14,516 nt of DNA. It comes from Micavibrio sp. UBA1664 (GTDB lineage Bacteria; Pseudomonadota; Alphaproteobacteria; Micavibrionales; UBA1664). How positions within the stretch are numbered: position 1 is the first letter of the stretch; every line of letters starts with the position of its first letter. A model generated the notes under the pieces. That model made no database searches. It worked only from the letters and a program-made list of their open reading frames with translations, and was not told the origin of the DNA. Below, one piece after another: positions 8,440-14,516 of the stretch. The stretch covers positions 1 to 14,516 of the forward strand of contig DCKW01000117.1 in the NCBI GenBank assembly GCA_002320485.1, given 5' to 3'. Made by a program: the position numbers and the translations under genes.

Positions 8440-8652
8440 TTATAAACTACATCCGTAATGACGTTTCATGGCTTTTTTTGATAAGATAAAAGTATCCCCT
8501 TGTTTAAACGTAGCAGAGGTTGATCCGGCCTCACATTCAACGAGAGCGGTGCGCCCAAAAGGCCCTTTCACGCTCATTCGTTTTGGAAATTGTGAAAGAG
8601 GGGTAATTCTTTCAAAAACCGGTTTGGTCGCACGGGAAGTCATATCAAACAT
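8440..8652 (-). CDS. Small basic protein of unknown function (70 residues)
   Basis: I do not recognise this protein. It is short and basic and has no membrane segment or signal peptide. Visible stretches are SRATKPVFERITPLSQFPKR, then GPFGRTALVECEAGSTSATF and KKAMKRHYGCSL, with two cysteines. The alternation of small and hydrophobic residues in the middle suggests a beta-rich small domain. The start is well supported: GGAGG at 8661-8665 sits eight bases upstream, inside the preceding gene, and the two frames overlap by 8 bases, so translation is probably coupled. The decarboxylase gene starts 67 bases further on in the same direction. A competing frame on the opposite strand (8468-8920) spans both small genes but has no ribosome binding site and an unlikely composition. 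Confidence is moderate because of the small size. Confidence 0.6.
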   Translation of the reverse strand: MFDMTSRATKPVFERITPLSQFPKRMSVKGPFGRTALVECEAGSTSATFKQGDTFILSKKAMKRHYGCSL

Positions 8653-8902
8653 GGAGAGTGCCTCCGCGTTGTCTGTGGGATACTTCAGGATAATAAGTCA
8701 TAGCATCACCACGCGTTATATGAAATTCCTGATCAGGATCCATTTGATCGCTTGCCCCCACGGCGCGGAATTTGCATGCAAGTCCACCGAGTTTATTATT
8801 ATGTTCCTGCCCGAGATATTCCGCGCGCGGAGGCAAAATATCATTTGGCTTATGTCGCTCGTAAATTATGCCTTTTACAAAATGGTCTGCCGCGCTCGTC
8901 AT
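8645..8902 (-). CDS. Small soluble protein of unknown function (85 residues)
   Basis: I do not recognise this protein. It is hydrophilic, with no membrane or signal segment. Notable stretches are GIIYERHKPNDILPPRAEYL, LGGLACKFRAVGASDQMDPD and ITRGDAMTYYPEVSHRQRGG. It is rich in His, Asp, Tyr and Pro, which suggests a compact enzyme-like or binding domain rather than disordered sequence, but no catalytic pattern can be named. GGAG eight bases before the ATG supports the start. It is the first gene of a leftward block (this gene, the 70-residue gene, the decarboxylase, the acetyltransferase) and is divergent from the LysR-type regulator across 109 bases. That arrangement is typical of a LysR regulator and its target, so this block may be controlled from that gap. 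Confidence 0.62.
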   Translation of the reverse strand: MTSAADHFVKGIIYERHKPNDILPPRAEYLGQEHNNKLGGLACKFRAVGASDQMDPDQEFHITRGDAMTYYPEVSHRQRGGTLHV

Positions 8903-8992
8903 AGGTATCGCTCCAAATAATTTCTATAATACGTCCAATGCAATAAAAACATATCAGTTCCATAATTTCCAATTGCTTTATTGAATACTATG

Positions 8993-9007
8993 ATGCAAAA
9001 TTTGCAT
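8993..9007. promoter_or_regulatory. Operator-like palindrome in the divergent LysR promoter region
   Basis: ATGCAAA-A-TTTGCAT is a perfect inverted repeat with 7-base arms and a one-base centre. It also fits the T-N11-A pattern used by LysR-type regulators, because TGCAAAATTTGCA (8994-9006) begins with T and ends with A. A -10-like TATGAT at 8989-8994 overlaps its left arm, and it ends four bases before the regulator's ATG. Binding here would block transcription and translation initiation of the regulator gene, which suggests autorepression. The rest of the 109-base divergent gap is AT-rich and shows no second copy. Confidence 0.5.
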
Positions 9008-9011
9008 AGAT

Positions 9012-9815
9012 ATGGAATTGTCATGGATTGAAGATTTTATTGCGTTAAATGAAACACGCAATTTTACACTTGCCGCACGCAAGCGAAACAGTACGCAACC
9101 GGCATTCAGTCGCCGTATTCAAAATCTTGAAAATTGGCTGGGGGCCATATTATATGATCGTGACGCGCGCCCTGTTGCCTTGACCGCGGCAGGGCAGGAA
9201 TTCGAGAAAAGAGCATTGCGATTGCGTGATGATATGATGGAGGCTCGCCGTGCCGTCAGTATCACCACAACGAATTTACCTGATGCAGTAACAATTTACA
9301 CGACCAACACCATTGCAATCGGTTTCCTTCCGCACTGGATTGCCGATAATAATATTAAAAGTTACAGGCTGGTTGTATCGTCCGTTACATCCTGTCTGGA
9401 TGCCATCAGGCAGGAAAGATGCGATTATGCCCTCATCCATTCGTTCGAGGGGCTGGAAGAGCATATCCCTTCACGAGCAATGGTTATAGGGCATGACCGA
9501 CTCGTTTTTGCGGGAAATGCCACACAAGATGTCAAAATTCTCAACAACATGATCCATGGAAATATCCTGATGTATTCACCGAAAACGGCTTTCGGGCGGA
9601 GTATAGAGGAAAAAATGAAAGCGCAAAATCTGTCGCTTGCCTTGCCGCCATTATGCGAAAGTGCATCGGCAGAGGCATTAATGGCACAAGTGCGGGCGGG
9701 CCTTGGTCATGGATGGGTTGTAAACTCATTAATCGGCGATCATGATGCCATCATCCATAATAACGAAATATTCGATATTCCTTTTGATATTCTGCTGATA
9801 CAATCAAAGCCGTAA
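9012..9815 (+). CDS. LysR-type transcriptional regulator, short C-terminus
   Basis: DNA-binding regulator of 267 residues. The N-terminal winged helix-turn-helix covers about residues 3-62; the helix-turn-helix (18-37) includes FTLAARKRNSTQPAFSRRI, followed by the linker start LTAAGQEFEKRALRLRDDM. The effector-binding domain begins at about 92 (AVTIYTTNTIAIGFLPHWI). The order of motifs (WIEDFIAL, TQPAFSRRI, DRDARPVALT, late GLGHGWVV) resembles HypT/YjiE-like LysR proteins, which respond to hypochlorite in E. coli. That is a weak resemblance and not a functional call. The protein stops at FDILLIQSKP, about 25-35 residues short of a usual LysR regulator, so the last helix is missing. There is no Shine-Dalgarno sequence before the ATG, where the palindrome lies. 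Its TAA shares a base with the antiporter ATG (TAATG), so the two are co-translated. Confidence 0.88.
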   Translation: MELSWIEDFIALNETRNFTLAARKRNSTQPAFSRRIQNLENWLGAILYDRDARPVALTAAGQEFEKRALRLRDDMMEARRAVSITTTNLPDAVTIYTTNTIAIGFLPHWIADNNIKSYRLVVSSVTSCLDAIRQERCDYALIHSFEGLEEHIPSRAMVIGHDRLVFAGNATQDVKILNNMIHGNILMYSPKTAFGRSIEEKMKAQNLSLALPPLCESASAEALMAQVRAGLGHGWVVNSLIGDHDAIIHNNEIFDIPFDILLIQSKP

Positions 9816-11038
9816 TGGACGAAGCGGTACATCATGCGGATTTGATCCCGGTTTTATATAAATGCATCCTGATTTTTGGAATTTCGGGATTAATAGTGCC
9901 GCTGTTTAACCGATTACACATATCCCCGATATTAGGATTTTTACTATGCGGCGTTTTGATTAGCCCTAATCTCCTGAACCCTGCTGAGAATAATTTCGGT
10001 TTCCTGAATAATATCTTGTTTGTAAAGGAAGAGAATATTGCGCTCCTCGGTGAATTGGGGGTTTTGGCGCTATTATTTATGATCGGACTTGAGCTGTCTT
10101 TTGAAAAGCTGGCCGAGATGAAAAAATATATTTTCGGTCTTGGTATGTCGCAAATTGTAGGGACGGGCATTGTTATTACGATTATTGCGTTTTTGTTTGA
10201 AAACGAACTTGAAACAGCGATTGTTATCGGTGTCGGGTTTGCCCTGTCATCAACTGCGATCGTTATGCAGTTGTTGAAAGATTATGGTTTGAATCGGAAA
10301 GCAATTGGAAAAATCAGCTTTTCGATCCTCCTTATGCAGGATCTGGCGGTGGTGCCGATCCTTATTATGATCGGGAAATTTTCGTCAGCCGGGGAGGAGG
10401 CGACAACGCCGTTACTGGTTTTATCCTCTTTGGGCCTTGCCGTCCTTGTCATCGGAACCATTTATGTTGTCGGTCGCCGTGTATTGCAACCGACTCTTCA
10501 TAAAATAATCGGCACGAAAAAAACGGAATGGCTGGCATCTTTTAGTCTGTTTATTTTATGTGTTGTGGCCATCGTCACACAGGCAGTGGGGTTGTCGGCG
10601 GCATTAGGGGCATTTCTGGCCGGTCTTTTAATTGCCGAAACGGAGTTCAGGCAAAAGGTCGAACATATACTAGAACCGTTAAAATCCATTCTGCTCGGCA
10701 TCTTTTTTATATCTATCGGAATGATGGTCAATATTTATGAAATTATGAACTACCCTCTGTTGTTGGTCGGGTCCATGTTCGGTATTATCTGCATAAAGGC
10801 GGCTTGTATTTATCCCTGTTGCAGAATATTTGGCATTAAACATCAACCTGCGCAAAATATCTCGCTAATTTTATGCCAGCCGGGCGAGTTTACGTTAATG
10901 ATTATCAGCACATCATTGGCGGCAGGTATTCTACCGCGAGAAGACGGGCAATTTTTCCTACTGGTGTGTGTCTTGGGTATGTTTGTCGCACCTGTTGTTT
11001 TCAGGTTTCTTCCCTCTGCCAAGAAAGAGGCGGATTAG
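9815..11038 (+). CDS. CPA2 family monovalent cation/proton antiporter, membrane domain only
   Basis: Integral inner-membrane protein of 407 residues with about 12-13 hydrophobic segments, related to the transport domain of KefB/KefC and other CPA2 exchangers. It probably exchanges K+ or Na+ for H+. Family markers are PLFNRLHISPILGFLLCGVL (residues 29-48), ELGVLALLFMIGLELSF (80-96), GFALSSTAIVMQLL (141-154) and LLMQDLAVVP (172-181), with D176 in the ion-binding position. Others are SAALGAFLAGLLIAETEFRQ (261-280) and PGEFTLMI (356-363). The chain ends just after the last membrane segment, so it lacks the C-terminal RCK/TrkA-N nucleotide-binding domain that gates KefB and KefC. Gating, if any, must come from elsewhere. 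It overlaps the LysR gene by one base and is surely in the same transcript. Ion specificity cannot be read from the sequence. Confidence 0.9.
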   Translation: MDEAVHHADLIPVLYKCILIFGISGLIVPLFNRLHISPILGFLLCGVLISPNLLNPAENNFGFLNNILFVKEENIALLGELGVLALLFMIGLELSFEKLAEMKKYIFGLGMSQIVGTGIVITIIAFLFENELETAIVIGVGFALSSTAIVMQLLKDYGLNRKAIGKISFSILLMQDLAVVPILIMIGKFSSAGEEATTPLLVLSSLGLAVLVIGTIYVVGRRVLQPTLHKIIGTKKTEWLASFSLFILCVVAIVTQAVGLSAALGAFLAGLLIAETEFRQKVEHILEPLKSILLGIFFISIGMMVNIYEIMNYPLLLVGSMFGIICIKAACIYPCCRIFGIKHQPAQNISLILCQPGEFTLMIISTSLAAGILPREDGQFFLLVCVLGMFVAPVVFRFLPSAKKEAD

Positions 11039-11061
11039 ACGTCCCCCTCTAACCTAAAGTG

Positions 11062-11080
11062 TGATATAACCATTATATCA
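11062..11080. promoter_or_regulatory. Perfect palindrome abutting the lipoprotein start codon
   Basis: TGATATAA-CCA-TTATATCA has two perfect 8-base arms around a 3-base centre and ends at the base before the ATG at 11081. There is no Shine-Dalgarno sequence in this position. It may be a dimeric repressor site that overlaps the promoter, or an RNA hairpin that controls ribosome access. It is AT-rich, so chance cannot be excluded, but a perfect match directly at a start codon is notable. Confidence 0.4.
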
Positions 11081-11713
11081 ATGCGTTATCCTTATATAAT
11101 TCTGCTCACTGTTTTAACGGCATGTTCGACTATACAGCCCGATTTACCCAGGAAGGAAAAACCGCTCACCATACCGGAGGGGATTAAACCTGTCACATTG
11201 GAGCTTGATATGAATTTATTGAGTATACCCACCGATGATATCCGTATTTCTCATTGCTATGCACCTTTGTTTTTTTCAAAACAAATTCAGGATGAAATTC
11301 CTTCGAACCGCGATATTGAAATTGAACTGGATAGACAGCTATATGTTCTCGGATATAACAGCACTCTCTCTTTTCCCGATTCTGCCGATTACAGCCTTCA
11401 AATGCGACTTATTTCGTTCAACATTGATGCATGTAAATCATCATCTTTTTCGATTTTGGATGAGAATGACTCCATGCTCGTAGCGGGTGAGGCAGAGGCC
11501 GATATTGAATTGATCATGACCGATAAAAGATCCGGAAATATTGTATTTAAGGATGTAAAGCCCGGCTATTCAAATCTTGAAGAGCCTACTCCAAACGGCA
11601 TTAAAATTTTAATAGAGGATGTTATGACATCTTCACTCTATCATTTAGGAACAGATCGAAAATTTCACTCTCTCAACTTTGATCTGCCACCATCGAATGA
11701 AAAAAGTCTTTAA
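11081..11713 (+). CDS. Putative outer-membrane lipoprotein of unknown function
   Basis: A 210-residue exported protein that I cannot name. The N-terminus has a short signal peptide (MRYPYIILLTVLTAC) with the lipobox L12-T-A-C15. Cleavage before C15 and Ser at +2 predict lipid anchoring and outer-membrane delivery. A Pro/Lys-rich linker follows (residues about 19-40), then a domain of alternating strands with conserved-looking LYVLGYNSTLSFPDSADYSL and MLVAGEAEADIELIMTD. The beta-strand pattern and the DYSLQMRLISF segment recall periplasmic lipoproteins that carry a small alpha/beta domain, without a clear match. It has two cysteines besides C15 (SHCYAP and DACKSS), which could form a disulphide bond in the periplasm. 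It stands 42 bases after the antiporter gene on the same strand and just before the hslVU promoter; no terminator is visible on either side. Confidence 0.75.
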   Translation: MRYPYIILLTVLTACSTIQPDLPRKEKPLTIPEGIKPVTLELDMNLLSIPTDDIRISHCYAPLFFSKQIQDEIPSNRDIEIELDRQLYVLGYNSTLSFPDSADYSLQMRLISFNIDACKSSSFSILDENDSMLVAGEAEADIELIMTDKRSGNIVFKDVKPGYSNLEEPTPNGIKILIEDVMTSSLYHLGTDRKFHSLNFDLPPSNEKSL

Positions 11714-11726
11714 ATGCTTTATTAAT

Positions 11727-11754
11727 CTTGATTACGTGTCGATCAGGCGTATGT
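11727..11754 (+). promoter_or_regulatory. RpoH (sigma-32)-like promoter for hslVU
   Basis: CTTGAT begins at 11727. Counting from CTTG (11727-11730), 17 bases separate it from CGTATGT at 11748-11754. This fits the alphaproteobacterial heat-shock consensus as I recall it, CTTG-N17-CYTATNT, with one mismatch (G for Y). Transcription would start about 11760, leaving a 28-base leader with AGAGAGG before hslV. Control of hslVU by the heat-shock sigma factor is well known in proteobacteria, which adds weight to the match. Confidence 0.6.
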
Positions 11755-11788
11755 TTTACATTAAGAAAATTGAAGAGAGGAATTGATT

Positions 11789-12352
11789 ATGACAGAACGA
11801 AACAGCCCTTATGATGCTACACGATGGCACGCCACGACAATTTGTTCCGTGCGTAAGGGTAAGGATGTCGTCGTTGGTGGTGACGGACAAGTGTCAATGG
11901 GGCAAACCGTTCTAAAACATAATGCACGTAAAGTCCGCCGTCTGGGTAAGGATAAGGAAATTATTGCAGGTTTCGCCGGTTCAACGGCCGATGCCTTTAC
12001 ATTATTCGAACGTCTGGAGGCGAAACTGGAAGCACACCCCGGGCAATTAACGCGTGCCTGCGTTGAATTGGCAAAGGATTGGCGCACCGACAAATACTTG
12101 CGCAAGCTGGAGGCGATGATGATTGTCTGTGACAAGGATGTATCCCTTATTCTTTCCGGTACTGGCGATGTGGTGGAGCCCGAGGACGGCGTTGTGGCCA
12201 TTGGATCGGGCGGTAACTATGCCTTGGCTGCGGCACGCGCACTGGCCAATAATACCGATATGGGGCCAGAAGATATTATAAAGGCCGCTATGAAAATCGC
12301 CGCCGATATCTGTGTCTATACAAACGATAACCTAGTAATCGAGAAAATTTAA
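11789..12352 (+). CDS. hslV: ATP-dependent protease subunit HslV (ClpQ)
   Basis: Peptidase subunit of the HslVU (ClpQY) heat-shock protease. It forms a dodecamer of two hexameric rings that degrades unfolded and regulatory proteins in the cytoplasm. It is a threonine protease; the nucleophile is the first Thr of ATTI, T16 when counted from the ATG at 11789, so a 15-residue propeptide must be removed. E. coli HslV has only Met before this Thr. Other conserved blocks are [75 protein letters not shown] and DICVYTN. A TTG at 11783 is in frame, but AGAGAGG at 11774-11780 is correctly spaced (8 bases) only for the ATG at 11789. The product is 187 residues. hslU starts one base after the stop, the standard hslVU arrangement. 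Confidence 0.96.
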   Translation: MTERNSPYDATRWHATTICSVRKGKDVVVGGDGQVSMGQTVLKHNARKVRRLGKDKEIIAGFAGSTADAFTLFERLEAKLEAHPGQLTRACVELAKDWRTDKYLRKLEAMMIVCDKDVSLILSGTGDVVEPEDGVVAIGSGGNYALAAARALANNTDMGPEDIIKAAMKIAADICVYTNDNLVIEKI

Positions 12353-12353
12353 A

Positions 12354-13682
12354 ATGACCGAAATCAAAACAAAAGAATCTATTGCCGCCTTTACCCCGCG
12401 AGAAATTGTCAGCGAACTTGACCGATACATCATCGGGCAAAGTGATGCCAAACGCGCCGTTGCCGTAGCCTTGCGCAATCGTTGGAGGCGCCAGCAACTG
12501 GAAAGCCCGATGAAAGAAGAGGTTTTGCCGAAAAACATCCTGATGATCGGGCCGACCGGTGTTGGTAAAACCGAAATTGCCCGACGCCTCGCAAAATTGG
12601 CGCAGGCCCCGTTTGTGAAGGTCGAGGCAACAAAGTTCACTGAAGTCGGTTATGTCGGGCGTGATGTCGAACAAATCGTGCGTGACCTGATGGAGGTGTC
12701 AATCCACTTGGTGCGCGAAAAAATGCGTAAAACGGTCAAGGCGAAAGCTGAAATCTATGCCGAAAACCGTGTTCTGGATGCCTTGGTCGGTGACTCCGCA
12801 GGCGATACAACGCGCGAAAATTTCCGCAATAAATTACGCAATGGCGATTTGAATGACAAGGAAATTGAAATTGAGATCAAGGAACAACCGAAAGGCATGC
12901 CCAGTTTCGATATTCCGGGAATGCCGGGCGCGTCCATCGGTATGATGAATCTTGGCGACATGCTGGGAATGGGGCCGCAATCAAAAAAGAAAAAGATGAC
13001 GGTCGAAAAATCCTATGACGTATTGATTGCCGAGGAATCCGATAAGTTGCTGGACGAGGATAAAATACAGAGTGAGGCAATCGAACTGGTGGAACAAAAC
13101 GCCATCGTGTTTTTGGACGAGATTGACAAGATTGCCGCCCGTCAGGATACGCGCGGCGGCGATGTCAGCCGAGAGGGCGTGCAACGTGACCTGTTGCCGT
13201 TGATTGAGGGAACAACCGTCTCTACAAAATACGGCCCCGTTAAAACCGATTATATCCTGTTTATTGCCTCTGGAGCGTTTCACTATGCCAAGCCGTCCGA
13301 TTTGCTGGCTGAGCTTCAGGGTCGTTTGCCGATTCGTGTCGAGCTTCGCGCATTGACCGAGGAAGACTTTAAACGCATTTTGACCGAACCTGAATGCAGT
13401 TTGATTAAGCAATATCAGGCATTGATGGCGACGGAGAATGTGACGCTTGATTTTGATGATAAATCGATTAATGAAATTGCCAAACTGGCGACAGAGATTA
13501 ACCGTACGGTCGAAAATATCGGCGCCCGGCGTTTGCATACGGTCATGGAATATCTGCTGGATGAAATATCGTTTACAGCTAGTGACAATGATGGCGAAAT
13601 CTATCATGTTAATGCCGATCTGGTGAACGAGAAATTACAAAAACTCGCCGGTAACGCCGATTTGAGCAAATTTATCCTTTAA
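12354..13682 (+). CDS. hslU: ATP-dependent protease ATPase subunit HslU (ClpY)
   Basis: AAA+ unfoldase that recognises, unfolds and feeds substrates into HslV. Walker A is G66-PTGVGK72-T, and Walker B is IVFLDEID at 251-258. Between them lies the HslU-specific intermediate (I) domain of about 110-230 residues, which contains a Met/Gly/Pro-rich stretch ([20 protein letters not shown]) and a Lys run. Sensor and arginine-finger region: [25 protein letters not shown]. The C-terminus DLSKFIL matches the conserved tail that inserts into HslV and activates it. Its 442 residues agree with the family (about 443 in E. coli). It is co-transcribed with hslV. Its stop is two bases from the convergent gene's stop, with no room for a conventional terminator. 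Confidence 0.97.
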   Translation: MTEIKTKESIAAFTPREIVSELDRYIIGQSDAKRAVAVALRNRWRRQQLESPMKEEVLPKNILMIGPTGVGKTEIARRLAKLAQAPFVKVEATKFTEVGYVGRDVEQIVRDLMEVSIHLVREKMRKTVKAKAEIYAENRVLDALVGDSAGDTTRENFRNKLRNGDLNDKEIEIEIKEQPKGMPSFDIPGMPGASIGMMNLGDMLGMGPQSKKKKMTVEKSYDVLIAEESDKLLDEDKIQSEAIELVEQNAIVFLDEIDKIAARQDTRGGDVSREGVQRDLLPLIEGTTVSTKYGPVKTDYILFIASGAFHYAKPSDLLAELQGRLPIRVELRALTEEDFKRILTEPECSLIKQYQALMATENVTLDFDDKSINEIAKLATEINRTVENIGARRLHTVMEYLLDEISFTASDNDGEIYHVNADLVNEKLQKLAGNADLSKFIL

Positions 13683-13684
13683 AG

Positions 13685-14515
13685 CTAACGAGGCTGATTG
13701 CCCCGAAACGGGGTTAAGCTGCTTCCAAAATCCTGTGACGGTATGATCTGATGCGCGCCGACCACCATCCAGTCGGTAAAGGCCCATATGACACCGGCTT
13801 TTCCGGCATTGAAAGTCCTTGTCGCTCCTTCCAGTAGCGTTGATGATACGCGTGGGACGGCCAAAATCATACAAGGTTGGGACAATAATCTCCCTCGTTC
13901 AATCGGCATTGATGCGCGTCTAAAATCCAGTCGATTAATCATGATCATATTATCGCCTGTTTCAGGATGCTTCATTTTAATTGAGGTGCTGTTTGATCGG
14001 GTTATGGGATCAAGCTGTGTTTTTTGCGCAGGCATGAAGCTGAATAATTTTGGTGATCCGCAAGCATAATCCTGATTTTTCCATCTTGAACTCATACCGT
14101 GAGATTTATCTTTTGCTTGATCTTGCAATGTCCAATATTGTTCGGTTAATTGCTTGTCTTGATCCAGATAAAATCTATCAAAATCGAAAACCGACTGTTG
14201 CCATGTTGCGCGGATATTTTGTATGGCGACATCCGCTCCTGCGGCTTCTATTTTTTGGAGCAAACGTCCAACATCACGAACGCAGCCGACCGCATGAGGC
14301 GCATAGTCACGGGTTGCGGTTTGTGGATTCATTGCCGCCTGCTGGAATTGATATAGGGGCGTATTTTGCCGTTCCATATCCTTGCGGGTCAGGGACGTTG
14401 GCACCATGCGTGGCGGCATGCCCCAATTATAATCGCGGTCATTCAAATTAAGAATAATAGGAAGCGATTTTTCAATGGCAGTGTCCACTGATACGGAATT
14501 CGCATGATCTTCGGT
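13685..14515 (-). CDS. Unrecognised protein, 5' end probably beyond the window
   Basis: I cannot identify this protein. The frame is open to the right edge of the window. A GTG at 14486-14488 could start a 267-residue product, but it has no Shine-Dalgarno sequence, and the nine codons before it (TEDHANSVS) remain open, so the true start is probably outside. The sequence has no clear signal peptide or membrane helix. It is polar, rich in Gln, Arg, Asp and Met, with aromatic clusters (RDYNWGMPPRM, FDFDRFYLDQDKQLTEQYW) and a C-terminal third that is more hydrophobic (QPCMILAVPRVSS, GVIWAFTDWMVVGAHQ). Three cysteines are spread through it. It converges on hslU with a two-base gap. It could be a lineage-specific secreted effector, a structural protein or a regulatory protein; nothing in the sequence decides this. 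Confidence 0.6.
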   Translation of the reverse strand, partial: TEDHANSVSVDTAIEKSLPIILNLNDRDYNWGMPPRMVPTSLTRKDMERQNTPLYQFQQAAMNPQTATRDYAPHAVGCVRDVGRLLQKIEAAGADVAIQNIRATWQQSVFDFDRFYLDQDKQLTEQYWTLQDQAKDKSHGMSSRWKNQDYACGSPKLFSFMPAQKTQLDPITRSNSTSIKMKHPETGDNMIMINRLDFRRASMPIERGRLLSQPCMILAVPRVSSTLLEGATRTFNAGKAGVIWAFTDWMVVGAHQIIPSQDFGSSLTPFRGNQPR

Positions 14516-14516
14516 C

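Noticed and set aside
8468..8920. A 150-codon frame on the plus strand spanning both small minus-strand genes.
   Set aside because: It has no ribosome binding site and an unlikely composition (many Cys, Ile, His and Arg). The two minus-strand frames each have a well-placed Shine-Dalgarno sequence and fit the direction of the downstream decarboxylase.
11783..11785. TTG as the start codon of hslV.
   Set aside because: The AGAGAGG ribosome binding site would be only two bases away; the ATG at 11789 has the correct spacing.
14050..14451. A 133-codon plus-strand frame in the right-hand region.
   Set aside because: It lies opposite a longer open minus-strand frame, lacks a ribosome binding site and has an irregular composition.

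Overview
The window looks like a chromosomal segment of an alphaproteobacterium of moderate GC content. The evidence is a CobT-type aerobic cobaltochelatase subunit, an HslV with an N-terminal propeptide ending in ATTI, and an hslVU promoter that resembles alphaproteobacterial RpoH sites. This is an inference from gene content and motifs; no database comparison was possible. There are no rRNA or tRNA genes, CRISPR arrays, insertion sequences or phage genes. Coding density is very high, with many neighbours touching or overlapping.

Layout. (1) 2-1648 (+): cobT, whose 5' end lies before the window. (2) 1716-3026 (+): a TadG-like membrane-anchored von Willebrand A protein with AT-rich sequence. 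(3) 3079-6529 (+): hisS and deoC abut exactly; then a probable sigma-70 promoter, fabD, and a two-helix membrane protein of unknown function. (4) 6526-8902 (-): reading in the direction of transcription, two small unknown proteins with overlapping ends, a type III PLP ornithine/lysine decarboxylase, and a GNAT acetyltransferase. (5) 9012-11038 (+): a short LysR-type regulator and a CPA2 cation/proton antiporter joined by a TAATG overlap, divergent from block 4. (6) 11081-11713 (+): an unknown lipoprotein whose start codon abuts a perfect 8-bp-arm palindrome. (7) 11727-13682 (+): a heat-shock-like promoter and hslV-hslU. (8) 13685-14515 (-): an unrecognised protein, open to the window edge, convergent with hslU.

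Most of the window is housekeeping: cobalamin synthesis, histidyl-tRNA charging, deoxyribose-phosphate catabolism, the malonyl-ACP step of fatty acid synthesis, and heat-shock proteolysis. The less explained part is 6526-11713. There a LysR regulator with an operator-like palindrome over its own start region sits between an antiporter and a divergent block of two unknown small proteins, an amino-acid decarboxylase and an acetyltransferase. A decarboxylase that consumes protons beside a cation/proton antiporter would fit a pH, ion or electrophile stress role, but that link is inference only.
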